From: Fimenecus sp045543095
GTDB lineage: Bacteria; Bacillota; Clostridia; Oscillospirales; Acutalibacteraceae
DNA: 64,000 nucleotides
Reading direction: 5' to 3'
NCBI GenBank assembly: GCA_045543095.1
Contig: JAZQMC010000010.1
Coordinates: 36,367-100,366 of the forward strand
Position 1 is the first letter of the stretch, and each line of letters opens with the position of its first letter. The position numbers and the translations under genes were made by a program. Below are positions 1 to 8,738 of this stretch, in pieces. The notes under the pieces were generated by a model. The model ran no database searches, had not been told where the DNA came from, and saw nothing but the letters and a program-made list of their open reading frames with translations.

Positions 1-401
1 GTAGGACTGAACAACTGTGTGAAGTCGAATATAATGGTGGATAAACCGAAAAGTATCATAGCAAAATAAACACCATATAATACTCTCTCCATATTCTTTT
101 TCAAAAAGCCCAAGTTATCGCATACATACCACCACATAAGTGCTGAAATATAGCCTAAAGGCATATTCAAAATACCTATGATAGAAAATGCGAGGTAAGG
201 CAAATCATAATGATACATTATGAGGAAACAGGTTGTTCCAAAGAAAATTTTCTCAAGTATTTTTGAGCCTGTGTAGTTTGCACCGACACCGATAACTACG
301 TCCTTATATTCTTTATAAGGAACATATTTACCTTCTGCCGGAGTGTTCCAATGAGTTTTTATTTCAGTACCTAAAGCTTTTGCTTTATCAAGTACACTCA
401 T
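1..401 (-). CDS. MFS/GPH-type membrane transporter, N-terminal part (runs off window)
   Basis: This is the first ~133 codons of a gene that leaves the window at its left edge. The ATG at 401 has a purine-rich GGGAG site upstream. The N-terminus is soluble (starting MSVLDKAKALG), followed by hydrophobic stretches at about residues 52-72, 78-98 and 112-130, which fits a multi-span transporter. The pattern resembles glycoside/cation symporters of the major facilitator superfamily found in gut Clostridia. Substrate cannot be told from the fragment. The gene stands alone after a clear terminator of the operon to its right. Confidence 0.5.
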   Translation of the reverse strand, partial: MSVLDKAKALGTEIKTHWNTPAEGKYVPYKEYKDVVIGVGANYTGSKILEKIFFGTTCFLIMYHYDLPYLAFSIIGILNMPLGYISALMWWYVCDNLGFLKKNMERVLYGVYFAMILFGLSTIIFDFTQLFSP

Positions 402-436
402 TTTTTCCACTCTCCCTTTCATATTATAATCGATTA

Positions 437-465
437 ATTTTACCACAAATGTCATATAATAACAA
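437..465 (-). promoter_or_regulatory. Sigma-A-type promoter for the partial transporter gene
   Basis: On the minus strand TTGTTA (460-465) and TAAAAT (437-442) are separated by 17 bp. They lie about 35 bp upstream of the ATG at 401. No operator is obvious. Confidence 0.45.
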
Positions 466-504
466 TGTGGTTTTTGTATTTATTTTTTCTTTGTAAGGTT
501 TGAA

Positions 505-541
505 CAAAAAAAAGGACTTCTGCTTATGCAATAAGTCCTTT
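505..541 (-). terminator. Rho-independent terminator after the HAD gene
   Basis: An 8-bp stem, AAGGACTT (512-519) with its complement at 533-540, is followed on the minus strand by eight T residues. It closes the mntP-HAD unit. Confidence 0.8.
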
Positions 542-548
542 TACTTCT

Positions 549-1238
549 TTATTTATCAAGTATTTTCAACACCTGAGCGATATTATTTATTTCATAATCA
601 ATTTTTATTCTTTGTTTATTTTCTTTGCCATAGGGATTGTACCAACAACAGAGAATACCTGCATTATTTCCGCCTTGCATATCACTTGTGAGTGAGTCGC
701 CGATAATCATTACTTCATTGCGAGAAAAAGCACCGATTTTCTCTTGCACCGCATTAAAAAACTCGATTGCAGGCTTTTCGTAACCGATTTCGTCAGAGAT
801 AAATATGTCATCAAAGATATTCATAAGACCTGATTGGGTGAGTTTTCGTTTTTGGGCAACAATTGTACCATTTGTAACTGCATATTGACGATATTTACCC
901 TTAAGCGACATAACAGTTTCAAGTGCGTTGTCACAGAAAAAGGCTTTGTCGCCAAGGCGAAGCTGGTATTCATCATTAAACTCATCAATATGTTTAAACA
1001 TTATACTCTCTGATGAAAAAAACTCGATAAATCGGTCGTGAAGCACCTGTGATTTTGTTAACTCTCCTCTTTCAAGTGCTTCCCAGTATTTACGGTTGAT
1101 TACAGAATATCTTTCAAGCATTTCATCGGTACACTCGCCAAGACCAAACTGTTCAAAGCATTTGCGAATTCCGTAAGCCTCTGCTTTACTAAAATCGAGC
1201 AAAGTACCATCAATATCCCAAAGTAATGTTTTAATCAT
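549..1238 (-). CDS. HAD-superfamily hydrolase, YjjG-like (nucleotidase/phosphatase)
   Basis: The protein has 229 residues and opens with the HAD motif I DIDGTLLDF (residues 9-17), holding the nucleophile Asp and the acid/base Asp two residues later. A helical cap follows. Motif II is seen as AVTNGT and the acidic motif IV as IIGDSLTSDMQGG near residue 180. Length and order match the YjjG/YfnB group, which dephosphorylates nucleoside monophosphates and related small phosphates in the cytosol; the true substrate is unknown. The start overlaps the mntP stop by 4 bp (ATGA), so the two are translationally coupled. A terminator follows directly. Confidence 0.8.
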   Translation of the reverse strand: MIKTLLWDIDGTLLDFSKAEAYGIRKCFEQFGLGECTDEMLERYSVINRKYWEALERGELTKSQVLHDRFIEFFSSESIMFKHIDEFNDEYQLRLGDKAFFCDNALETVMSLKGKYRQYAVTNGTIVAQKRKLTQSGLMNIFDDIFISDEIGYEKPAIEFFNAVQEKIGAFSRNEVMIIGDSLTSDMQGGNNAGILCCWYNPYGKENKQRIKIDYEINNIAQVLKILDK

Positions 1239-1804
1239 ATTATTCCAAGACCTTCAAGCAAGAATTTAACACCGATTATTACAAGCACTAATCCGCCGAC
1301 AACTTCTGCTTTATTTTTGTATTTTGTACCGAATTTGTGACCAATCAGCACACCGACCGCTGAAAGAGTTGCGGTAATGATACCTGTGAGTCCGATTACG
1401 GTAAATGCTTCAATTCTTTCATATTGAAATGCGAAAGTAACGCCAACCGCTAAAGCATCAATACTTGTGGCAATGGCTAATGCAATAAGCTCTTTCAAAT
1501 CAAGTTTACCGCCACCGCACTCTTCACATTCATCATCGCCTTTAATGGCTTCATAAATCATTTTACCGCCGATGATACCCAGCAATATAAATGTTACCCA
1601 ATGGTCAATGCTGTCAATATAATGGGCAAAACGTGAACCGATGAACCAACCAATCAGTGGCATAACCGCCTGAAATCCGCCAAAAAAGATAGCAATAAGT
1701 GCGGTTTGTTTAACATCAATTTTTCGCATATTAAGACCCTTGCACACCGAAACTGCAAAAGCATCCATTGCAAGACCTGTTGCGATTACTACTAATTCAA
1801 ACAT
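1235..1804 (-). CDS. mntP: Manganese efflux pump MntP
   Basis: This 189-residue integral membrane protein has about six hydrophobic segments in two repeats. Conserved acidic residues sit in helix 1 (GLAMDAFAVSVCKG) and in the matching helix of the second half (ATSIDALAVGV), the hallmark of MntP/YebN. The family exports Mn2+ and protects against manganese excess. The start at 1804 is preceded by AGGAG at good spacing. Many mntP genes lie under a yybP-ykoY manganese riboswitch, but here the leader is under 100 nt and is filled by the spo0A terminator, so no riboswitch is supported. It overlaps the HAD gene by 4 bp. Confidence 0.9.
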   Translation of the reverse strand: MFELVVIATGLAMDAFAVSVCKGLNMRKIDVKQTALIAIFFGGFQAVMPLIGWFIGSRFAHYIDSIDHWVTFILLGIIGGKMIYEAIKGDDECEECGGGKLDLKELIALAIATSIDALAVGVTFAFQYERIEAFTVIGLTGIITATLSAVGVLIGHKFGTKYKNKAEVVGGLVLVIIGVKFLLEGLGII

Positions 1805-1819
1805 AAAAATCTCCTATTC

Positions 1820-1850
1820 AAAAAAGGACTCATAATATTTATGAGCCCTT
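1820..1850 (-). terminator. Terminator between spo0A and mntP
   Basis: A 12-bp stem (one G-U pair) with a 3-nt loop is followed by TTTTTT on the minus strand. It ends spo0A transcription and sits directly upstream of the mntP ribosome binding site, so mntP either needs readthrough or its own promoter, which is not obvious. Confidence 0.75.
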
Positions 1851-1896
1851 TAAAAATAATATCACTTTTGCCAATTGTTGTCAATACAACCGCAAG

Positions 1897-2655
1897 TTAT
1901 GAAATTTTCAATCGCAAGCGGAGTTTATCGCTTATCATTGCAATAAATTCAGAGTTTGTAGGCTTTCCGCGTGAATTCTGAATGGTGTAACCGAAATACG
2001 ATGAAAGTACATCAACATCTCCCCTATCCCACGCAACCTCTATGGCATGGCGGATTGCTCTTTCAACTCGTGAAGAGGTTGTTGAATAAGTTTTTGCTAC
2101 TGTGGGATAAAGCACTTTTGTTACAGAACCCATCATTTCACGGTCATTGATTGACAAAACAATTGCCTCACGTAAGTATTGATAACCTTTGATGTGAGCA
2201 GGAACTCCAATCTGATGCATAATTTCGCTGACTGTCATCTGCAAATCTGTATCGTTTCTCACAATCTCGCCTGTTTTTACCGCTTCTTTACCCGCAAACT
2301 GACCAATTCGCTGTGCAAGCATTGCAATATCGAATGGTTTAAGAAAATAATAATCTGCACCTGCAGACAAAATTTCTTGTTCAAAAACAGGATTGTCACT
2401 ACCGGACATTACCATTATAACAGGCTTTTTGTTTTTCTTCTCTATTTCACTGATAACCCCTAATGCATCTGTACCCGACATAAAAGCGTCAATTACAAGC
2501 ACATCGTATTCGATGCTTTCAAGCTTGTTAAGTATTACCTTTCCGTCCTTTGGCACAAGATGAACATCATATCCGTAAGTTCTGAGCGTTCCGGCACAAT
2601 TTTTACCGAATTCGCTACCCTCACCCGACAATAAAATCTTCAGATTGTTTGTCAT
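1897..2655 (-). CDS. spo0A: Sporulation master regulator Spo0A (receiver + Spo0A DNA-binding domain)
   Basis: The 252-residue protein has an N-terminal receiver domain (about 1-125) and a C-terminal Spo0A_C domain (about 140-250). The latter contains the recognition-helix region TYSTTSSRVERAIRHAIE and the conserved NSEFI stretch. The phospho-acceptor is D56, the switch Ser/Thr is S84 and the invariant Lys is K106. The acidic pair after strand 1, normally Asp-Asp, is replaced by G11-E12, so Mg2+ binding and phosphorylation may differ from Bacillus. Spo0A controls entry into sporulation in Firmicutes; this window does not show whether this strain sporulates. GGAGG precedes the ATG. The gene is monocistronic, with its own promoter and terminator. 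Confidence 0.93.
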   Translation of the reverse strand: MTNNLKILLSGEGSEFGKNCAGTLRTYGYDVHLVPKDGKVILNKLESIEYDVLVIDAFMSGTDALGVISEIEKKNKKPVIMVMSGSDNPVFEQEILSAGADYYFLKPFDIAMLAQRIGQFAGKEAVKTGEIVRNDTDLQMTVSEIMHQIGVPAHIKGYQYLREAIVLSINDREMMGSVTKVLYPTVAKTYSTTSSRVERAIRHAIEVAWDRGDVDVLSSYFGYTIQNSRGKPTNSEFIAMISDKLRLRLKIS

Positions 2656-2714
2656 TTCAGTAACCTCCGTTTGTGTTTTTCAAATTAATCTGACTGACTT
2701 TGATTGTCCCGAAT

Positions 2715-2743
2715 ATTTTATCACATCAAATAATTTATATCAA
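2715..2743 (-). promoter_or_regulatory. spo0A promoter
   Basis: TTGATA (2738-2743) and TAAAAT (2715-2720) on the minus strand are 17 bp apart, about 60 bp before the spo0A ATG. Confidence 0.6.
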
Positions 2744-2770
2744 CAAAATTCAAGGAAAATATTTCCAATC

Positions 2771-2787
2771 TTTTCGACAAAAGTCGA
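2771..2787 (-). promoter_or_regulatory. Possible 0A-box pair (TTCGAC-TTTT-GTCGAA palindrome) upstream of spo0A
   Basis: The sequence holds TGTCGAA, the core of the Bacillus 0A box (TGNCGAA). It also forms a perfect 6-bp inverted repeat with a 4-bp gap, about 30 bp upstream of the spo0A -35. This suggests autoregulation. The site call rests on match to the consensus only. Confidence 0.45.
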
Positions 2788-3038
2788 AGCCTAAAATAAT
2801 ATGATATATTTGACAGAAGAAAATAAAATCCTGCATATTTTCAACTTGAAGACGACAAAATATGCAGTTATAAATTGACTATTCCTTTATTTATTCGGTT
2901 GATTTTTGTCAATGATTTGAACTTTGATATTGTTGAAAACTTTGTTGAAAATGTTTAAAACTCGCATTATCAAGGGTTAGTGACGGTCAATATTGGTATT
3001 TTTTGTAAAGAAAAAGCCTTTACAGAACAAATTTTCAA
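2788..3038. other. Gene-free stretch between spo0A and the ABC permease, with one hairpin
   Basis: No credible reading frame is present. An 11-bp inverted repeat (CTGCATATTTT at 2831-2841 with its complement at 2857-2867) is followed on the minus strand by a loose T-rich tail, and could be a weak second terminator. GTTGAAAA-like words recur near 2930-2955. Nothing else is recognisable. Confidence 0.4.
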
Positions 3039-3076
3039 CAAAAAAATGATGTATATACAAAATGCATATACATCAT
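3039..3076 (-). terminator. Terminator of the adaptor-permease operon
   Basis: An 11-bp stem, ATGATGTATAT (3046-3056) with its complement at 3066-3076, is followed by seven T on the minus strand. Confidence 0.75.
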
Positions 3077-3103
3077 AATTTTGAAGGAAATCCTGCAATT
3101 TAA

Positions 3104-4351
3104 TTATTCACGTCGTAATGCCTCGATTGGTGGCATTTTTGCCGCTCTGCGTGCAGGGTAAACGCCGAATATTATACCGATTGCCGACGAGAAACCAACC
3201 GCTAACGCTACCGTTGAGGGTTGAACTGCCAACGGCACCGCCATTAGATGTGATACAAACGCCGCCATTGCCACACCTAAAAGCAAACCGATTAGACCGC
3301 CGATAAGACAAAGTATAATTGACTCTGTTAAAAACTGGAACATAATTGTACCTGTTTTTGCACCCAATGCCTTTCTAATACCGATTTCGCGTGTTCTCTC
3401 GGTAATTGACACGAGCATTATGTTCATAACACCGATACCGCCTACAATAAGCGAAATAGCACTTACGGCAGCTATGAAGATTGTAAACACATTGATAACC
3501 GTATCAAGCAAATCGATGTAAGTTGCCATATTTGTAACCGTGTAGCAATCTTTTTCAAAATTATCGTGCAATGAACGGATATAGTTTATTGCCGCCGTAC
3601 CGATACCGTCAAGCTGACTTTCATCAACGGCGGTGATATTAATTGTATCATAACGATTTTGAGTTGAACCGTTAATTTCGCTGACTACGGTAGCGGGCAT
3701 AATCATCATACAGCTTGTCATCTGCATTCCGCCCATCATTGAGGACATCTGTTCCATATAGTCCTCAGTGTCCATATTCATTCCTGCCATTAAATCAATA
3801 ACGCCAATAATTTTTATGGAAATTGTGAGGGTATCAGATGTACAGCTTATATACTCACCCACTACATTTTTTGTACCGAAAAGTTGTAATGCACTGCCCA
3901 CGTCAATAACGCCCACATATTTGCCCTGTTGGAACTCTTCCTGATTAAAAAATCTGCCGTAAATACAGGGCGTCTGCATTAAATTCTGCATATCGGTATT
4001 ACCGCCGATACCCATTAAAAAACCTGTTTGGTCATTTGCGGTCATCTGACACATTGCCATACTCTGCATTGAGGCATACTGAACACCGTCAAGCTTTTTA
4101 ATTGCCGCAATGTCATTATCCGTGAAAAAATCGTCATCATCGGCAACATTATGTTTAACGGTTAATGAAATTGCACTGTTACCCATATCGCGAATCATAC
4201 CCACGATATAGTCACGACCGCCATTACCAACTGTAACAATGGCAATAACCGATGCAACGCCGATAATAATACCAAGCATTGTGAGAAGTGAACGCATCAA
4301 ATTGGTTTTTATACTGAAAACGGCAATGCGGATATTTTCTTTTATATTCAA
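3104..4351 (-). CDS. MacB-like ABC transporter permease (MacB_PCD + FtsX)
   Basis: The protein has 415 residues: a first membrane helix at about 17-40, a MacB-type periplasmic/extracellular domain to about 275, and three C-terminal helices of the FtsX domain (about 285-310, 330-360, 375-400). The sequence between helices holds TERTREIGIRKALGAK, typical of the family. There is no Walker A, so it needs a separate ATPase. Families of this type export peptides, antibiotics or signal molecules together with an HlyD-like adaptor, encoded here 13 bp upstream. No ATPase gene lies in this operon or next to it, which is unusual because adaptor-ATPase-permease is the normal order. Confidence 0.85.
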   Translation of the reverse strand: MNIKENIRIAVFSIKTNLMRSLLTMLGIIIGVASVIAIVTVGNGGRDYIVGMIRDMGNSAISLTVKHNVADDDDFFTDNDIAAIKKLDGVQYASMQSMAMCQMTANDQTGFLMGIGGNTDMQNLMQTPCIYGRFFNQEEFQQGKYVGVIDVGSALQLFGTKNVVGEYISCTSDTLTISIKIIGVIDLMAGMNMDTEDYMEQMSSMMGGMQMTSCMMIMPATVVSEINGSTQNRYDTINITAVDESQLDGIGTAAINYIRSLHDNFEKDCYTVTNMATYIDLLDTVINVFTIFIAAVSAISLIVGGIGVMNIMLVSITERTREIGIRKALGAKTGTIMFQFLTESIILCLIGGLIGLLLGVAMAAFVSHLMAVPLAVQPSTVALAVGFSSAIGIIFGVYPARRAAKMPPIEALRRE

Positions 4352-4364
4352 AACTCCACACTCC

Positions 4365-5924
4365 TTATGAGGTCTTTTTTGCTATTTTTGTGCCGTCTTC
4401 CATATTCGGGTCAGGACTCTTTACTACCCATTCGCCATTTGACAAACCATCAATAATCTCATAGCTTGCATCATCAAGAGTACCCTTTGTGATTATTCTT
4501 CTTACAACTGTACCCTTTTCTTCATCATAAACAAATACTGAATATTTACCGTTTTCAAACATAACACATTCAACGGGTACTTTAAGAACTTCATCAACCG
4601 TTGAAAGTTTAATTTTAATATCAACATCAAATCCGATTACTACTTTTTCGTCGGGATTTTTGATTTTAACCTTTACTTCAGCACCGGTAGCACCTGAAGA
4701 TGTGCCCATAAGTGAGCTTAAATCCATTCCTGTTGACTCTGCAGCAGTAGCCCCAACATAAACAACTTCGCCATCGTATTCTGAACCAAGGCTTGTGATT
4801 ACAGCATTCATACCCACTTTGATTTTGAGCAAATCTGCTTTGCCGACGGTTACAGAAACCACCATATCATCATAGCTTTCAATGGTGATACCCGTACCTG
4901 TCGGGATAGTTGTTGTGTTACCGATAAGCGAAGTGAGTGAATTTGCATCAACGCCCGAATTACCAAGAAGTGCTGAAAGGTCAAATGAATTTTTATCAGC
5001 TACGGGCATAAATTCATACCCTGCTTTAATATTTACAACCGTTACTATACCGTTATTTTCAGCATACCAACCGTTTTTCATCTTGTTATAAATTGCTCTG
5101 ACATTTTCATAGTTTGCTTTTTTACTGTCTGCGATTGATTTCAACGCTTCAAGCATATCCTCGTCAGTTGTAAGTGCAAGGGCGGATTCTGCCTGAAGTG
5201 ATGAGAGTTCAGAATTGAGTTGAGCAAGTTTGATATTCAACTGTGTAAGCTCTTCTGCTTTTGAAGTATCAGTTGAAGTCACAGGAATCTGCGTAGTTGT
5301 TGCTGCCTCGATAAAGCCGTTGATTTGGTCTTCAGTAGCACCATTTTCTCTCATCTGCTCTACAATGGCATCAATTTGTTCTTGCGGAATGCTCTGTGTT
5401 TCTGTAACAGGCTCTGCATTTTGAATTTCTGCCTGTAAATCTGCAATTTGTTTTTCAAGAGCTGTGATTTCTGATTTTTTTGCTTTGATTTCTTTTTCTA
5501 ACTTTGCTTTTTTCGCCGCATTTGCATCGGATGCAGATTTTGAGTCATTATATTCAGCAAGTGCTTCATCATACTCTTTTTCTGCCGAAGTGAGATATTT
5601 TGCTACACCTGACACATTGAATGTTGCAAGTTTATCACCTTTTGAAACTCTGTCGCCCACATTAACAAAGACTTCTTCTACGAAAACGCCTTCAATTGCA
5701 GTAAGGCTTTCACTGACTCCTGAAACAACAGTACCGCTGACATCAAGAGTATCGGTAATTGAACCGTAAACCACCTCTGAAACTTCATACTCTACAGGTG
5801 GCTCGGGCTTGAAATTAGAGTAAAGCACATAAGACACCAACGCAATCATAAAAACAACGAATGCGATTATACCGATTTTTGCTTTTAAGCTTTTCTTTTT
5901 AAAGTTCTTGAACAAAGAAATCAC
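4365..5924 (-). CDS. HlyD/MacA-family efflux adaptor (membrane fusion-like) protein
   Basis: The 519-residue protein starts with a basic N-terminus and a membrane anchor at about residues 17-38. A biotinyl-lipoyl-like half follows (VSGTVVSGVSES...VFVNVGDRVSKGDKLATF). Next comes a long Ala/Glu/Lys-rich coiled-coil hairpin (about 115-290), then the second lipoyl half and a beta-barrel domain (DMVVSVTVGKADLLKIKVG). The C-terminal part resembles membrane-proximal domains of MacA-type adaptors. In Gram-positives such adaptors work outside the membrane with an FtsX-type permease, encoded directly downstream. The ATG at 5924 is the first gene of the operon. Confidence 0.85.
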   Translation of the reverse strand: MISLFKNFKKKSLKAKIGIIAFVVFMIALVSYVLYSNFKPEPPVEYEVSEVVYGSITDTLDVSGTVVSGVSESLTAIEGVFVEEVFVNVGDRVSKGDKLATFNVSGVAKYLTSAEKEYDEALAEYNDSKSASDANAAKKAKLEKEIKAKKSEITALEKQIADLQAEIQNAEPVTETQSIPQEQIDAIVEQMRENGATEDQINGFIEAATTTQIPVTSTDTSKAEELTQLNIKLAQLNSELSSLQAESALALTTDEDMLEALKSIADSKKANYENVRAIYNKMKNGWYAENNGIVTVVNIKAGYEFMPVADKNSFDLSALLGNSGVDANSLTSLIGNTTTIPTGTGITIESYDDMVVSVTVGKADLLKIKVGMNAVITSLGSEYDGEVVYVGATAAESTGMDLSSLMGTSSGATGAEVKVKIKNPDEKVVIGFDVDIKIKLSTVDEVLKVPVECVMFENGKYSVFVYDEEKGTVVRRIITKGTLDDASYEIIDGLSNGEWVVKSPDPNMEDGTKIAKKTS

Positions 5925-5945
5925 GCCTTTATATATTGATAGTTT

Positions 5946-5974
5946 ATTGTACTACTTTTAGTAGGATTTTCCAA
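5946..5974 (-). promoter_or_regulatory. Promoter of the adaptor-permease operon, with small palindrome in the spacer
   Basis: TTGGAA (5969-5974) and TACAAT (5946-5951) on the minus strand are 17 bp apart. The spacer contains the palindrome CTAC-TTTTA-GTAG, a possible repressor site. Confidence 0.5.
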
Positions 5975-6062
5975 TAGTTTTTTTGTTAAGTTTTTGTAAA
6001 TTTGACAGAAAAATCCGCATATATTTCAATGATAAACAATTTATGTACATAAAGGTGATAAA

Positions 6063-6545
6063 ATGTTTAAAAAAATTATGCTATCGTTTATATGCTTAAT
6101 TATGATTATGCTTTGCGGATGCTCACAGGAGAGTAAATTTGGGGTTCAACAGTTTGTTGAGAGAATGAATACACTCTATGATACCGACTACACAACTGAC
6201 GAGTTTATTCTGGGCACGGACAATGACGGTAATAGTTATCTGTTCTGTGACAGAAACGGAATACTTATTAATCTTTCAATTGACACCAACAACACAATTC
6301 GCGGAGTGGGACTTACCATTACAGAAAGTATGGACATAAATATCGGATTAGATACATTTTTACAGATTAGCGGTGTATTTACAGGCAAGACCGAAGATGA
6401 ACAAAAAACAATTTTGACTGACTGTGGCATAACGGCTGATAAAATAAAATATGCCGACAGTAATTTTGTGATTACCGTCGGCAAATATAAATATTCGGTT
6501 ATCTGTAACGATTATTCAGTTACGCTTTTTTGTGACAGAGTTTGA
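6063..6545 (+). CDS. Small lipoprotein of unknown function
   Basis: The protein has 160 residues. Residues 1-20 form a lipoprotein signal peptide: basic MFKK, a hydrophobic core, and the lipobox L17-C18-G19-C20, so C20 should be lipid-modified and the protein anchored outside the membrane. The mature part is hydrophilic and acidic with no recognised domain. GGTG precedes the ATG at 6063. The gene is divergent from the adaptor operon and stands alone. Confidence 0.7.
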   Translation: MFKKIMLSFICLIMIMLCGCSQESKFGVQQFVERMNTLYDTDYTTDEFILGTDNDGNSYLFCDRNGILINLSIDTNNTIRGVGLTITESMDINIGLDTFLQISGVFTGKTEDEQKTILTDCGITADKIKYADSNFVITVGKYKYSVICNDYSVTLFCDRV

Positions 6546-6570
6546 AAATGACTCACTAAAATGGTCACCA

Positions 6571-6624
6571 TTATCAACGAGATATTTTTTTGGCGAGCTA
6601 TGGCAGAAAAATAGCCGTTGAGAA
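6571..6624. repeat. Palindromic repeat family A, short (internally deleted) copy
   Basis: The ends TTATCAACGAGATA and AAAAATAGCCGTTGAGA form an imperfect hairpin of about 20 bp. The same ends flank a ~110-bp copy at 8739-8848, so this copy lacks the middle. It lies downstream of cysS. Confidence 0.65.
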
Positions 6625-8025
6625 TTACTCTCTGTGCCATTTAACGCCCTGTGGTGTGTCTTCAAGAACAATGCCCTGTGCTTTAAGCTCGTCACGGATG
6701 CGGTCTGCCTCTGCCCAGTTTCTGTCTTTACGAGCCTGAGTGCGAGCCTCAATCATCTTTTCGATTTCGTCGTCAAGGCTTTCAGTTTTTCTGTTATAAA
6801 CAAGACCTAAAACGCCTGTGAGTTCATCAAAGATTGTTGTTGCGAGTTCTACAAGTTCTTTTGCGGGAGCATCAGTAATTACGCTTGTGTTGATGTCGCG
6901 TACAAGCTCAAATACTGATGAAATAGCATCTGCTGTATTAAGGTCGTCATCCATAGCCTTGATAAACTGCTCACGACGGCTTTCGAGTGTCTTTTTAATC
7001 TCTTCTGCGTTTTCGGGAAGCGTGTCAACTGCATTTTTCATCGCGAAATCAAGACTTTCACGGCAGTTATAAAGACGAACAAGACTTGCTTTGCACTGCT
7101 CAATAATATCAATGCTGTAGTTGATGGGACTTCTATAATGTGAAGAAATAAGGAAATAACGGATTGGTTCATAGCCATATTCATTTGCAACATCACGAAC
7201 TGTGAAGAAATTGCCTAATGATTTTGACATTTTAACATTGTCAACGCTGATAAATCCGTTGTGCATCCAATAATTTGCAAAAGGAACACCGTTACAGCAT
7301 TCACTCTGTGCGATTTCGTTTTCGTGATGTGGGAAAACAAGGTCCTGACCACCGCAATGAATATCAATTGTTTCGCCCAAATATCTTCTTACCATTGCAG
7401 AACACTCAATATGCCAGCCGGGGCGACCCTGTCCCCAAGGTGACTCCCAATAGGGCTCACCGGGCTTTGCAGACTTCCAGAGAGCAAAGTCCATTGGTTC
7501 ACGTTTTACTTCTTCAACATTTATTCTTGCACCTGCCTCAAGGTCCTCAAGTGGCTGATGTGAAAGCTTACCATATTCTTTAAACTGCTTGGGGCTGAAA
7601 TAAACGTCGCCGTTATCTACTGCATAAGCATAGCCTTTTTCAATAAGTGTGCTTACGATATTGATAATTTCGTGAATGTTTTCGGTTGCCTTTGGGTGAA
7701 CAGTTGCTTCACGCACATTCATACCCTTTGCGTCTGTCCAGAATTCTTCGATATACTTTTCAGAAACGGTTTTATAATCTGTTCCCTCTTCGTTTGCACG
7801 GCGGATAATTTTATCGTCAATGTCGGTAAAGTTCTGAACGAAATTCACCTTATATCCGCGGTATTCCATATATCTTCTGAATGTGTCAAACACGCAGAGC
7901 GGACGAGCGTTACCGATATGGATAAAATTGTAAACAGTTGGTCCGCAGGCATAAACCTTAAGTTCATTTGGAACAATTGTTTTAAGTTCTTCTTTTCTTC
8001 TGGTGAGAGTGTTGAAAATTTTCAT
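6625..8025 (-). CDS. cysS: Cysteinyl-tRNA synthetase
   Basis: This class I synthetase of 466 residues joins cysteine to tRNA-Cys. The HIGH-type motif is HIGN (36-39) and the KMSKS loop is at 265-269. Zinc ligands expected for the family are C27, C208, H233 and E237. Length is normal. The ATG shares its base 8025 with the last base of the cysE stop, so cysE and cysS are tightly coupled under the same cysteine T-box. This links cysteine synthesis and tRNA charging. Confidence 0.96.
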   Translation of the reverse strand: MKIFNTLTRRKEELKTIVPNELKVYACGPTVYNFIHIGNARPLCVFDTFRRYMEYRGYKVNFVQNFTDIDDKIIRRANEEGTDYKTVSEKYIEEFWTDAKGMNVREATVHPKATENIHEIINIVSTLIEKGYAYAVDNGDVYFSPKQFKEYGKLSHQPLEDLEAGARINVEEVKREPMDFALWKSAKPGEPYWESPWGQGRPGWHIECSAMVRRYLGETIDIHCGGQDLVFPHHENEIAQSECCNGVPFANYWMHNGFISVDNVKMSKSLGNFFTVRDVANEYGYEPIRYFLISSHYRSPINYSIDIIEQCKASLVRLYNCRESLDFAMKNAVDTLPENAEEIKKTLESRREQFIKAMDDDLNTADAISSVFELVRDINTSVITDAPAKELVELATTIFDELTGVLGLVYNRKTESLDDEIEKMIEARTQARKDRNWAEADRIRDELKAQGIVLEDTPQGVKWHRE

Positions 8026-8666
8026 TATTTTTCTTCTCCTTTATACTTAGCTAATTCTTTTTCTAACTTATCTATTTTTGCATTTAATCTGCAGAATTCC
8101 TGTGACACAGGGTCGGGAATATGAACCTGGTCAAGATTATCAACTCGTTTGCCGTTACGCTTAATTACCCTTGCGGGAACACCCACGGCAGTTGAATTAG
8201 GCGGAATTTCGTCAAGCACCACAGCACCCGATGCAATATTTGAATGGTCGCCAACCTTAAATGGTCCAAGGACCTTTGCACCCGAGCCAATCATAACGCC
8301 GTTGCCGATTGTTGGGTGGCGTTTGCCCGTATCCTTACCTGTACCGCCCAATGTTACACCCTGATAAATTGTAACATCATCACCGATTTCAGCAGTTTCA
8401 CCGATTACAACACCTGTGCCGTGGTCAATGAAAAAGCGTCTGCCGATTGTAGCACCGGGGTGAATTTCAATATTGGTCTTTTTTGCCGAGCGTTGAGATA
8501 TTGCACGGGCAATGAATTTCATATTATGTTTAAAGAACCAATGTGCAATTCTATGTGACCTTATGGCTTTAAGACCGGGATAAAGAAACAATATTTCAAG
8601 CACACTTGACGCCGCAGGGTCTCGTTCTTTTACTGTCTGTATGTCTTCAATCAATCTTTTGAACAA
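8025..8666 (-). CDS. cysE: Serine O-acetyltransferase
   Basis: The 213-residue protein makes O-acetylserine from serine and acetyl-CoA, the first step of cysteine synthesis. An N-terminal helical part is followed by a left-handed beta-helix of hexapeptide repeats (about 75-175) with the catalytic region IDHGTGVVIGETAEIGD and GGTGKDTGKRHPTIG. The C-terminus ends in a short charged coiled stretch. The start codon is TTG at 8666, chosen because GGAGG lies 7 bp upstream. It is the first gene after the T-box. Confidence 0.93.
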   Translation of the reverse strand: MFKRLIEDIQTVKERDPAASSVLEILFLYPGLKAIRSHRIAHWFFKHNMKFIARAISQRSAKKTNIEIHPGATIGRRFFIDHGTGVVIGETAEIGDDVTIYQGVTLGGTGKDTGKRHPTIGNGVMIGSGAKVLGPFKVGDHSNIASGAVVLDEIPPNSTAVGVPARVIKRNGKRVDNLDQVHIPDPVSQEFCRLNAKIDKLEKELAKYKGEEK

Positions 8667-8738
8667 ATATATTCCTCCAAAAAGTAATCACTCACTTAGA
8701 ATGATAATAAAGTAACCGCTGATAAAATCGATGTGCGA

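Noticed and set aside
1805..1896. yybP-ykoY manganese riboswitch before mntP
   Set aside because: The stretch is too short and is occupied by the spo0A terminator; the conserved riboswitch loops are not present.
6516..6752. 78-codon minus-strand frame
   Set aside because: It crosses the family A repeat and the cysS end in another frame; no ribosome site.
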